From positions 1 to 32,352 of the IMG/VR virus record IMGVR_UViG_3300042292_000812: a stretch of 32,352 nt of DNA; one strand, 5' to 3'. Below are positions 24,069-31,573 of this stretch, in pieces. The notes below the pieces were generated by a model, which was not told the origin of the DNA, ran no database searches, and worked only from the letters and a program-made list of their open reading frames with translations. This stretch comes from a virus. A program made the translations under genes and the position numbers. Each line of letters opens with the position of its first letter. Positions within the stretch are counted from its first letter, which is position 1.

Positions 24069-27000
24069 CTATGCTCCGTATAAGTGATTATATTTATTTG
24101 CGCCCATTTGGGTATGGCCTATTTTGTTTCTATCTAAATTCCCTACAACTCCAGCTGTAACTAGTGGATCTCTTCTTGAAGAAGTTTGACGTGCTAAGGC
24201 TTGATCTGCTCTATTGAAGTCACTTATTGACATTGGACCATCTTGTTCCAATGGCTGCTGTTCCATAACTTCATCTATTGGATCTGATTTAGCTTTCCTT
24301 CTAGCTAAATAGTAACCCGCACTTAGCGCAGCCACAGCTCCAACTGATTTATAAACTCTAGGTTTAATTACCTTTAATCTATTTAGCAAATCTGTGTTGG
24401 TTGCACTTGAACTTGACTCATAAGATGTTTTTAATCTATCTAGAAATCCCTGACTTTGATCTGCTCTTCTAATGCCGGCTTGAAGCATGCCAAGCTGTGA
24501 GGTTGCAGAAGCTCTTGTTTTTATATCTGTAGCGGCTTCAAGTGCATCTGATGCTATTCCAGGAGTTCTTCTAACTCTATCTGCTTCTCTTAGGGCTGCT
24601 TCTGAAACTCTTGGCACTAATGTTACACCTTCTTCTGAAACATTAGCGATGCTATATGCAACACCTTTTCCTGAAGCTATTGTGTCTGCGTCAGCACCTT
24701 CTCCGGCTACTGATAATAGTTGAGCTATTCCTCGAGATGCTTCTCCTGGCTCTGCAGCAGCGCCGCCAAATCCATGCCTAATTATAGTTTGTGTCATAGA
24801 TTCTATTTTTGCTTTTGCCGCATCTGTACCGGGTGCTCCACGAAATTCTCCGAATACAGAAAGTGCTTGTTCATCACCTATTGCAAGACCTACGTCAATT
24901 GCTGCTTTAGGCGTATTGCCTCCAGCTTGAAGCATGGTGTGTATTGCTTGATATGCTGATGTGGCCTCTTCTCTTGCTTGTTTTTGAGCTAAAGGACCAG
25001 TACCTCTAGCTATTTCTCCACCCATAATAAAGTTTACTGTTTCTAATTCTTCTTTCGCCCTAGTAGCTCTTGACAACCTTACTGAGTGAGATTTTAATTT
25101 TAATGCTTCTGGATCTAATAATTTAACTTTTTTTCCAGAAGAAGTATATGTTGTCATATCTTTTAATACAGATGTTGGAAGCAATAGAACGCTGTCTGTG
25201 GTAACTAATTCTTTTTGTGTACCAGCATGAAATATTCCTAATTCACTAAAATATTTCATAGTGTCAGAAAGTCTTTCAGATAAAACACTTACTCTAGTAT
25301 CTTCTCGAGCTACCCCTAAGGCAGAGGCAATTAACGTTCTATTTCTTGCACCTTGGCTAGCAGTCATTTCTGATAAACCAACCATTAATGATCTAACTTC
25401 AGGATTAATTCCAATGGATCCAACTCCTGCATCTCTCAATGATTTCATATAGCTATTCGCAGCATTCAAATCTACTCCAGTAAGTTGATCTCTCATTAAA
25501 CCAGTTATAGATGAAGATACTCCTTCAGTATTTGACATATAAGGGTAACCTATATTTGTTTTAGTTGATGACATTCCCGATATGAATTGAGCTTCATTGG
25601 TATCATTTATTTGTGGTGTTACAGCATCGATTAAAGGTCTGGATCTGCTTGTTGCAGCATCTGTGACTAAAGTGTTGATAGATTGAATATTCCCAGCATC
25701 TATAGGATTTATTCCTGTTGATATAACCATTGATTGATTATCTCCAAGACGTTGGCCAATCCTAAGCCTTCTTTCATCTTTTAAAGTTCTTCTTATGTAT
25801 TCTTCTGCATTAAAACCAGAAGGTAAAGCTGAAGGCGTAGCTTCTGGTCCAGAATATAGTCTAAACGATCTTGAGCTAGGATCAAACTTTATAGTTCCAG
25901 TTAATCCACTTAGCGCTGGATCAATCCCCTCTTTTGCTGCAGCATCTATGTCAATTTGAACTCTTTTAATTGCACCAGTTTGTGTTAAGTTATCAAATAC
26001 AGAATTTGTTAATGTTCTTACGTCGGCTATATTTGTAGTTACTGTAACTGCACTTGATCCACGCTGTCTTCTTTGGGCTCTTACAATTAATCTTTGCATC
26101 TCTGGCGCAAGACCACTTAGGTCTAAGCCACTTATTGGATCTGCTATATCCAACTCTTCTAAATATTCAAGTACTTTTAGTGATATATCTTTGTCAACAC
26201 TTGCTATGTGTGCGCCTTGGCTTGTGGCTAATGTTTCTATTAACTCAGAATCACCTTTTTCAGCTAACAGTTGCAAAAAATTAGTTGATTGAATTAGGTT
26301 TCCTAAACCAAATGGAGAAACTGCTTCACCAGCCACCCTTGTTCTATGCATGGCAGATGGAGAAAGTAGTCCTTGAAACGCAAGTAATGCTTTTTGTTCA
26401 GTTGTTGTTGTTGCTGCTGATAAACGATCAACTATTCTATTGTTTAATCTTTCTTTAACTAAACCTAGAGTGTCTATCATTCCACCACTAGCCATTTTTC
26501 TTTCAAATTCTTTTAGAAGTTCTTCTCCTCCTTCTGCTGCAAATTCTTCCATTGTTCTAAAAGTTTGAGCCATTTTTGGTATGTCATAACTTTCTCCAAA
26601 TGTTGTAACCAAGTAATGTCCTGATTGATTAAATGTTCTTAACATCCCTCTAAAGTGATCTGCTGCCTGTACTCTTCCAACTTTAGTTGTTATGTCAAAT
26701 TTTTTATCTGTTCCAGGTAGGCCAACTAAACCTTCTCTTATGGCAGTTGCGCTTGAAAAATCCATTACTCTGTTTAGATCTGCAGGGTCAGTTGATGGTA
26801 GCCCTTTCATTCTTGGCGTAATTAATGCTGCGCCTAATTCTTGATTTTCAATTCCACCCACTTTTCTAATTTTTACAGAACCATCGGAATATTTACTTAA
26901 TCTACTAGTTCCTGCTGAAACAGATCTCATTAAAGCGTCTGGTGTTACGTCTTCTGCTTCAATGTCTAACGAATGAAGAATTGCGTCATCTGGCAAATCT

Positions 27001-27773
27001 GATAGCGATAGTCTTCCACCTCTAGCAACTCTTTGCGTCAATGATATAGAAGGTGGGAGAGATTGCATTCCCATTCTAAAAGAAGCTTGTGGTGAAATGT
27101 TTGATAATGTTGTTGCATTTGGATCAATTGAAAAAGTAGCACCTTGGAGAATGTCTATTATTGGTTCATATCCATCTGCAGTAGATGCCATATATCTTGA
27201 TGTTAATCTTCCTGGGTTTCCAGATGGAGTATATAAACCGGGAAGACCAAGGTTTTCTATTAAAGGTTTTGTTTTTATTACTCTAGTATTAAAAATTTCT
27301 CTTAGCTGACTTCTTGCTTGTAGGCTTGAAATTAAGCTAAGATCTATTGGTGCATATTCTGAAAGCCCTGCTTCAATCTGTTTTATTCTACCTGCACTGA
27401 GAGCTACTCCTTGATCTAATTCTGTTCTCAATGCAAGTCTGTAGTCTGCCTCAAAAGCTCTATAAGAACTTAATTGGTCCTCTACTGTACCATAAACAGA
27501 TCTATAAGCAGGTGACGAAGCTCTTATTGGCGATTCAATATTTTGCGCAATAGCTTGAGATAATCTGTCTCTACTAGTAGGGGGACCAAAAATTTCTTCT
27601 CCAAGATTTTCGTACATACTGTACAAATCACTAAATGGACCTGGCTTTGTTCTATCACCAGTATATATTCTTGGGCTCGCAATTGTTCCTACACTTAAGC
27701 CCTTGTAACCATACAGGTTTTTCCTGTCTGCAGCTTCTTTTGCTAATTGAGCTTTAGTTTTTTTTCTTGGCAT
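24069..27773 (-). CDS. Very large protein with DEDDh (DnaQ-like) exonuclease motifs
   Basis: 1234 aa, the largest gene here. Residues 266-530 carry in order the motifs of DEDDh 3'-5' exonucleases: HSLDIEAED (D270, E272), TTFGESYDIPKM (D397), a further MIDTLGL (D434), and GAHIASVDKD, which fits HxAxxD (H522, D527). Spacing between motifs is longer than in DnaQ, implying insertions, and motif II is atypical. The rest is not recognised: a basic start (MPRKKTKAQLAKEAADRK), long helical regions, a short hydrophobic segment at about 1142-1158 (SVGAVAALSAGYYLA) and a basic tail. Its size and neighbours suggest a virion protein, perhaps carried into the cell, but it could be a non-virion processing enzyme. 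The gene is certain; the exonuclease assignment is moderate. Confidence 0.7.
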   Translation of the reverse strand: MPRKKTKAQLAKEAADRKNLYGYKGLSVGTIASPRIYTGDRTKPGPFSDLYSMYENLGEEIFGPPTSRDRLSQAIAQNIESPIRASSPAYRSVYGTVEDQLSSYRAFEADYRLALRTELDQGVALSAGRIKQIEAGLSEYAPIDLSLISSLQARSQLREIFNTRVIKTKPLIENLGLPGLYTPSGNPGRLTSRYMASTADGYEPIIDILQGATFSIDPNATTLSNISPQASFRMGMQSLPPSISLTQRVARGGRLSLSDLPDDAILHSLDIEAEDVTPDALMRSVSAGTSRLSKYSDGSVKIRKVGGIENQELGAALITPRMKGLPSTDPADLNRVMDFSSATAIREGLVGLPGTDKKFDITTKVGRVQAADHFRGMLRTFNQSGHYLVTTFGESYDIPKMAQTFRTMEEFAAEGGEELLKEFERKMASGGMIDTLGLVKERLNNRIVDRLSAATTTTEQKALLAFQGLLSPSAMHRTRVAGEAVSPFGLGNLIQSTNFLQLLAEKGDSELIETLATSQGAHIASVDKDISLKVLEYLEELDIADPISGLDLSGLAPEMQRLIVRAQRRQRGSSAVTVTTNIADVRTLTNSVFDNLTQTGAIKRVQIDIDAAAKEGIDPALSGLTGTIKFDPSSRSFRLYSGPEATPSALPSGFNAEEYIRRTLKDERRLRIGQRLGDNQSMVISTGINPIDAGNIQSINTLVTDAATSRSRPLIDAVTPQINDTNEAQFISGMSSTKTNIGYPYMSNTEGVSSSITGLMRDQLTGVDLNAANSYMKSLRDAGVGSIGINPEVRSLMVGLSEMTASQGARNRTLIASALGVAREDTRVSVLSERLSDTMKYFSELGIFHAGTQKELVTTDSVLLLPTSVLKDMTTYTSSGKKVKLLDPEALKLKSHSVRLSRATRAKEELETVNFIMGGEIARGTGPLAQKQAREEATSAYQAIHTMLQAGGNTPKAAIDVGLAIGDEQALSVFGEFRGAPGTDAAKAKIESMTQTIIRHGFGGAAAEPGEASRGIAQLLSVAGEGADADTIASGKGVAYSIANVSEEGVTLVPRVSEAALREADRVRRTPGIASDALEAATDIKTRASATSQLGMLQAGIRRADQSQGFLDRLKTSYESSSSATNTDLLNRLKVIKPRVYKSVGAVAALSAGYYLARRKAKSDPIDEVMEQQPLEQDGPMSISDFNRADQALARQTSSRRDPLVTAGVVGNLDRNKIGHTQMGANKYNHLYGA

Positions 27774-27781
27774 GGTTTATC

Positions 27782-28501
27782 CTATGGTTCTGGAACCACC
27801 TCAGAGTCAATGATATAATCATCTAATTCTGATGTACCTAGTTTTTTTCTTAATAGTTTTTCTCTTTGGCTTTCTACCGCTTGCACTCTTCCTATAATGT
27901 CAGAAATTGCTTGAGCTGTATCAAGTTGAACTTGTCCAACTTTAGCCTTAGCTTCTCTGGTGGCTAATAGTTGGTTTCTTAAATCTTTTCTTCTCTTGTG
28001 AAGCTTATCTTCTAACTCAACAGCTAAATGCAATTCCTTCTTAAGAATTGGTTGACCATCTCTGTCAATTCCAATTATATTTTCTTGAATAAAATGCTCT
28101 TTTGCAAGTAGTTTTGTTTTGCGCAGATATTGAACTTCTTGATCTACTAAATCTCTAACCATTGAAACTTCTACTAAGTTATTTGGATTAACATCTAGTT
28201 GTTCTAAATACTCTGCGGTGAATTGGGCAACCATTGACATTTCAATTGGGCATGGTTTGTTTTTGGGAGCAAGGTTTTCTTTCATTAATGGGCATGTTGA
28301 AGCAAAGATGCATTTTTCAGCTTCGCAGTTCATTGGTATAGACGAAAACATTGCACTTCTAGTTTTTTGCGGCCTAATTAAATCTACTGCTTTTTCTTTT
28401 TGATCATCAGTCCAATGATCTGGAAAAAACAAGTCTGGTCTCAAAGACTCAAATTGTTTCATGAAATTATTCTTATTATCTGGCTTTTCTAATTCTGACA
28501 T
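27782..28501 (-). CDS. Cys-cluster, coiled-coil protein of unknown function
   Basis: 239 aa. N-terminal half: MNCEAEKCIFASTCPL followed by KPCPIE, giving C59, C64, C70 and C84, likely a zinc or iron-sulphur site. C-terminal half: two long charged helices (about 120-225, KELHLAVELEDKLHKRRKD and VQAVESQREKLLRKKLG), suggesting a coiled coil. It starts upstream of the 1234-aa gene and ends (TAG) before its ATG. Such a DNA-binding/coiled-coil layout could suit a small terminase subunit, and the gene is in the terminase-proximal region, but I have no sequence motif for that. Function unknown. Confidence 0.62.
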   Translation of the reverse strand: MSELEKPDNKNNFMKQFESLRPDLFFPDHWTDDQKEKAVDLIRPQKTRSAMFSSIPMNCEAEKCIFASTCPLMKENLAPKNKPCPIEMSMVAQFTAEYLEQLDVNPNNLVEVSMVRDLVDQEVQYLRKTKLLAKEHFIQENIIGIDRDGQPILKKELHLAVELEDKLHKRRKDLRNQLLATREAKAKVGQVQLDTAQAISDIIGRVQAVESQREKLLRKKLGTSELDDYIIDSEVVPEP

Positions 28502-28512
28502 TTTTCACCGAT

Positions 28513-28926
28513 CTAAGGGTATTCTGACAATATTTCATTTAAACTTTTTTGCAGCTTACTTATAATTTCAGCATTGGTTCCTGCGTTGGTTATCAATCCT
28601 ACTTCTCTCATTTCATCTGGAGTTAAAGAAGAATTAATAAGATACCTTGCACCTTTGCATAAATCGCAATAAATTTCTTTTTCTTCCATTGAACATATAC
28701 AAGGATCTATAATAGAAAAGGCTTCAAGAGCTTTGGCTATTTCATACCATTTGTTTTTAAACAACTTTTTAGTTTGCTCTTTATAGGCTCTTAGTTTTTG
28801 TTGATCACTCGATAAAAGAGTTCCCATATCTAATGATTGCTTCATCAACTCCATTATGGTTCTATAAAGAAAATTAGGTAGCTCAAAATCATCATTTTCA
28901 TTTATGTACATTTTCCAATTATTCAT
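28513..28926 (-). CDS. Small protein with CxC-CxxC cluster
   Basis: 137 aa. A mainly helical protein with CIC (C76, C78) and CDLC (C87, C90) separated by eight residues, consistent with a zinc knuckle. The start MNNWKMYINENDDFELP is acidic. The gene is 11 nt upstream of the 239-aa Cys-cluster gene, so the two may work as partners. The ATG lies 18 nt after the stop of the 106-aa gene with a weak ribosome site. Function unknown. Confidence 0.6.
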   Translation of the reverse strand: MNNWKMYINENDDFELPNFLYRTIMELMKQSLDMGTLLSSDQQKLRAYKEQTKKLFKNKWYEIAKALEAFSIIDPCICSMEEKEIYCDLCKGARYLINSSLTPDEMREVGLITNAGTNAEIISKLQKSLNEILSEYP

Positions 28927-28944
28927 ATCATCAATGATAGCGTA

Positions 28945-29265
28945 TTATGCGTATCTTCCAGAGCCTTGTGGTGACGATATCGGGTTAATTGGCTGCGATG
29001 GTGGTCTATATGAATTGCCTCTTCTATTGCTGTAAGCCATGTTCATGCCTGAGGCACCCAATACTCCATAAGCAGTCATTCTTTTGCCGGCTTTTATGTG
29101 ACCAGGTCGCAAATATGCACTCATGGCAGCTGGTGTTACCATTCCAGCTGGTGCTGTAGCTGCCATTGCACGTGCGCCTGATGATATAGCTTTTCCAGCT
29201 TTTGTTCGGCTACCTATAGCTGCGAACATGTCGCCTATATATTTTCTACCTATTCCTGCCGGCAT
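28945..29265 (-). CDS. Small basic Gly/Ala/Met-rich protein
   Basis: 106 aa. Composition is Gly/Ala/Met/Arg-rich (GKAISSGARAMAATAPAGM), with an unstructured C-terminus (SNRRGNSYRPPSQPIN) rich in Pro, Ser and Arg. Similar in style to the 71-, 204- and 521-aa proteins. The ATG is preceded by AAGGAG. Candidate internal virion protein or DNA-associated protein; not recognised. Confidence 0.55.
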   Translation of the reverse strand: MPAGIGRKYIGDMFAAIGSRTKAGKAISSGARAMAATAPAGMVTPAAMSAYLRPGHIKAGKRMTAYGVLGASGMNMAYSNRRGNSYRPPSQPINPISSPQGSGRYA

Positions 29266-29274
29266 ATTGGCTCC

Positions 29275-29490
29275 TTAGTAGTTGTACATGCCTGTTGGTC
29301 TGCCAGGAGTTTTATCCAAGCCAGATCTACGTCCACCAATAGTGGCTCTGCCTACTCCAATTGCTCCAGCGCCCATCATCATTTTCTTTTTATGCTTCTT
29401 AGCAAATGCCATTGCTCCACTTGATCTACCAGAAACTGGCATTGACATAACTCGTGAAGCTATTGCACGTGGATTTAAACTAGCTACCAT
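29275..29490 (-). CDS. Small very basic Gly/Met/Arg-rich protein
   Basis: 71 aa, with a KKHKKKMMMGAGAIGVG segment followed by Arg/Gly-rich RATIGGRRSG. The strong positive charge could suit nucleic-acid or membrane contact. The ATG follows AGAGG, and a TACTATT element lies 28 nt upstream, after the AAA+ gene. Its stop is 9 nt before the 106-aa start, so the two are likely co-transcribed. Not recognised. Confidence 0.55.
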   Translation of the reverse strand: MVASLNPRAIASRVMSMPVSGRSSGAMAFAKKHKKKMMMGAGAIGVGRATIGGRRSGLDKTPGRPTGMYNY

Positions 29491-29518
29491 AAAACCTCTT
29501 AGTTTGTTTGATTGTAGT

Positions 29519-29525
29519 AATAGTA
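29519..29525 (-). promoter_or_regulatory. TACTATT promoter-like element before the 71-aa gene
   Basis: The minus strand reads TTACTATTACTACAA, 28 nt before the ATG at 29490, and would restart transcription just after the AAA+ ATPase stop. Confidence 0.4.
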
Positions 29526-29528
29526 ATG

Positions 29529-30995
29529 TTAAACTTCTTTTAATAGACCTGTTTTTTTGATAGGTTTTTGAATACTAAATTTAAAAGCCTCATCTTCATA
29601 GTACATCTGGAATATACTTCCTCTTGGAATTACGGTATTAATCATGCTGTCAGCAAGTGGAGACTCCATCAATTCTCTTCTTATTTGAGCCAAACCACGT
29701 GCGCCTTTAATGCTATCTATGCCCTTGTCTATTAAACCTTCAATTACATTTTGATTATACTCAAAAGAATAACCCTTCTTTCTCATCTTGTCTGCAATGA
29801 TTGACATTTCTAACTGCGCAATCGTTTGACAATCTGATTCAGATAAATAATTAAATATAACAACTTTATCAATTCTATTTAAAAACTCTGGTTTAAAGTG
29901 CTTTTTAATGCCGTCATTCGTATTTCTTTCAAGAATAGATCTTTCTGGAATTTTTTTAGTACCAGTCTTATAATTAACATCTCTATTAAAGCCAGTACCG
30001 CCGGCAAGAAGATGTTCGCTAGTTTTATCATTTCCTAAGTTTGTGGTCATAATAATAATTGTATTTTTAAAATCAACCACTTCACCTTTTGAATCTGTTA
30101 AAACACCGTCATCAAATACTCTCAAGAATGTGTTCCAAAGATCTGGGTGAGCTTTTTCAACTTCGTCAAGCAATACTACACTTGAAGGAAATTGTTTAAT
30201 TGTATTAACTAATTGTCCACCTTCGTCGTGTCCAACATATCCTGGAGGGGAGCCAATTAACTTCTGGTTCTCATGTTTGTGTTGATATTCTCCACAGTCA
30301 ATTCTAACCATAGGATAGTCACTTCCAAATAGATATTTATGCAAAACGTTTGCCAAATGAGTTTTTCCGACTCCTGAAGAACCAGCAAATAGAAATACAC
30401 CAAGTGGCCTATCATTATCGCTTAAACCAGCTTGTGACCTCCTAAGAGATGAAACAACAGATTCTATTGCAGCATCTTGTCCAATAATATTAGAATTTAG
30501 GTGATTCTTTAAACCAAGATACTTCTGCTTTGAAATTTGCTTAATCTTAGGCTTTGTTTTACCCTTAGTGTCAAATGGGTAATCTTCAGCATCTAGTTTT
30601 GGAAACTTAGAACGCATGTTCTTTAGTGAGTTTAAAAATGCCGATGAAATGTCGTCATCTAGGTCCATAGGACCAATATCTTCAGGCACTCCTGTATAGG
30701 CTATGTTTAGCCACATGTCAATGTCTAAGCCGGGGTTCAGCATAATGCATCCGGTAAATAAGGAATCTAGACATGCTTGAGCTGCTTGCTTAGTCATTAA
30801 ACGCAAGGCATCTGTAATATCTGACTTTAGGTTAAAAACAAAAGTTTCAATTACTTTTTTCCTGAAAGAAAGAATATCTATCTTCTTACTTTCTTTTTTG
30901 TATTCAGAAATAAAGTCTTCTAAACTTTCTGGTTCTAGGACTTTGAACTTTGCATACGTGGCAAGTTCAGGAACATATATCTGATATATCTTCAT
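29529..30995 (-). CDS. ClpA/ClpB (Hsp100)-type AAA+ ATPase, single module
   Basis: 488 aa. Residues 165-450 form one AAA+ module of the Hsp100 second-domain type: NIIGQDAAIESV, Walker A GSSGVGKT (205-212), the pore loop GSPPGYVGHDEGGQL (Tyr 253), Walker B VVLLDEVEKAH (273-283), sensor 1 in TTN (319), arginine finger FLNRID (R374) and sensor 2 GARGL (R433). It has all core residues and so should hydrolyse ATP and thread or remodel proteins as a hexamer. Unlike ClpA, ClpB or ClpC it has only one module, preceded by a roughly 150-aa N-terminal domain unrelated to the usual Clp N domain. Phage roles could include a chaperone for virion assembly or partner selection for a host protease. It is first in the minus-strand block and faces recA. 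Confidence 0.88.
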   Translation of the reverse strand: MKIYQIYVPELATYAKFKVLEPESLEDFISEYKKESKKIDILSFRKKVIETFVFNLKSDITDALRLMTKQAAQACLDSLFTGCIMLNPGLDIDMWLNIAYTGVPEDIGPMDLDDDISSAFLNSLKNMRSKFPKLDAEDYPFDTKGKTKPKIKQISKQKYLGLKNHLNSNIIGQDAAIESVVSSLRRSQAGLSDNDRPLGVFLFAGSSGVGKTHLANVLHKYLFGSDYPMVRIDCGEYQHKHENQKLIGSPPGYVGHDEGGQLVNTIKQFPSSVVLLDEVEKAHPDLWNTFLRVFDDGVLTDSKGEVVDFKNTIIIMTTNLGNDKTSEHLLAGGTGFNRDVNYKTGTKKIPERSILERNTNDGIKKHFKPEFLNRIDKVVIFNYLSESDCQTIAQLEMSIIADKMRKKGYSFEYNQNVIEGLIDKGIDSIKGARGLAQIRRELMESPLADSMINTVIPRGSIFQMYYEDEAFKFSIQKPIKKTGLLKEV

Positions 30996-31023
30996 TTGTC
31001 CTCGATTCTTTTTATTCTTACTT

Positions 31024-31030
31024 AATAGTA
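31024..31030 (-). promoter_or_regulatory. TACTATT promoter-like element of the AAA+ gene
   Basis: The minus strand reads TTACTATTAAGTAAG, 28 nt before the AAA+ ATG. A CTGACC box 18 nt upstream is a weak -35 match. This would be a second start for the AAA+ gene besides the consensus-like promoter at 31131-31160. Confidence 0.4.
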
Positions 31031-31064
31031 ATTCAAAAGTATTACTTTGGTCAGAATTAGGACA

Positions 31065-31078
31065 GTGTATGCATACAC
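31065..31078. promoter_or_regulatory. Perfect palindrome GTGTATGCATACAC
   Basis: A 14-bp perfect inverted repeat in the leader between the consensus-like promoter and the AAA+ gene. Its halves (GTGTAT/ATACAC) reappear as GTGTATAC at 31132-31139 and 31331-31338 and GTATAC at 31123-31128. A dimeric repressor or activator site is a reasonable guess. Confidence 0.5.
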
Positions 31079-31130
31079 AAAATATTATAAGACTTTAGCG
31101 TATTCTTTTGGCTAGAGCTCTCGTATACCC

Positions 31131-31160
31131 AGTATACACACACTGTCAAATTCTTGTCAA
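31131..31160 (-). promoter_or_regulatory. Sigma70-like promoter of the minus-strand block
   Basis: On the minus strand TTGACA (31160 down to 31155) is followed 18 nt later by TATACT (31136 down to 31131), a close match to the housekeeping consensus. Its -10 overlaps a GTGTATAC half-site and the start region carries another GTATAC (31123-31128), so a protein bound there would block it. It would feed the AAA+ gene with a leader of about 130 nt. Confidence 0.6.
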
Positions 31161-31161
31161 G

Positions 31162-31314
31162 TTATCTACGAATATTTTCGATGTCTGGATGATTTTCTAT
31201 ACAAGGGCCAAAAATCGACCAAAGTTTAATTAAATCAAACGGGTTCTTAATCTTGTTCTCTAGTAGATGCACAGCTCTGATGTAATCAGGGTTTAGGTCT
31301 ATTTTTCTATTCAT
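31162..31314 (-). CDS. Small protein (50 aa) in the control region
   Basis: The ATG (31312-31314) follows GGAG at a good distance and the frame runs 50 codons to TAA. The product begins MNRKIDLNPDYIRAVHLLEN, is mostly helical and amphipathic, and includes WSIFGPCIENHP. It lies between the divergent control elements and upstream of the -35 box of the AAA+ promoter. The position and size suit a small regulator or host-interaction protein, but no DNA-binding motif can be claimed. Confidence 0.6.
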   Translation of the reverse strand: MNRKIDLNPDYIRAVHLLENKIKNPFDLIKLWSIFGPCIENHPDIENIRR

Positions 31315-31330
31315 CACTTCTCCGTTTATG

Positions 31331-31338
31331 GTGTATAC
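31331..31338. promoter_or_regulatory. GTGTATAC half-site between divergent small genes
   Basis: It overlaps a plus-strand -10-like TATACT (31334-31339), which could serve the 58-aa gene, and sits just downstream of the minus-strand TATAAT at 31350-31355. It is the same octamer as at 31132-31139 on the opposite strand. Confidence 0.4.
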
Positions 31339-31349
31339 TTTGCGCCTTC

Positions 31350-31358
31350 ATTATATCA
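31350..31358 (-). promoter_or_regulatory. Extended -10 promoter (TGATATAAT) of the 50-aa gene
   Basis: The minus strand reads TCGTGATATAATGAAGG, a perfect TG-A-TATAAT, 35 nt before the 50-aa ATG. Identical to the nonamers at 2341 and 15900. Confidence 0.55.
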
Positions 31359-31377
31359 CGATACCTTCGAGGAAAAG

Positions 31378-31554
31378 ATGTATAGAGTTAACACAAACAA
31401 CGAAGAATTGAAAAAGTTATATACCCTTTTAAATAAAGTGTCAAATGCTTTGCTTGGTTCTGATCCGCAAACAAGAAGACAGTTTTTACAGATAAAACAA
31501 AATATAATTTATAAAATCAAAACAATTGAGCAGCAGCTTGATTCACGTCAGTAG
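31378..31554 (+). CDS. Small helical protein (58 aa) upstream of recA
   Basis: ATG with a GAGGAAAAG ribosome site; 58 codons to TAG. The product begins MYRVNTNNEELKKLYTLLNK and is helical with a basic middle (DPQTRRQFLQIKQN); an all-helix small regulator or coiled-coil protein is plausible. It is the first plus-strand gene and lies 19 nt before recA, with the recA promoter elements inside its 3' end. Not recognised. Confidence 0.6.
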   Translation: MYRVNTNNEELKKLYTLLNKVSNALLGSDPQTRRQFLQIKQNIIYKIKTIEQQLDSRQ

Positions 31555-31567
31555 AAAGTGATAAACT
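31538..31567 (+). promoter_or_regulatory. Putative recA promoter giving a leaderless message
   Basis: TTGATT (31538-31543), 18-nt spacer, TAAACT (31562-31567), then 6 nt to the recA ATG. The start of transcription would fall at or beside the ATG. This fits the weak Shine-Dalgarno before recA, while most genes in the window have a clear one. Confidence 0.4.
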
Positions 31568-31573
31568 ATAGTC

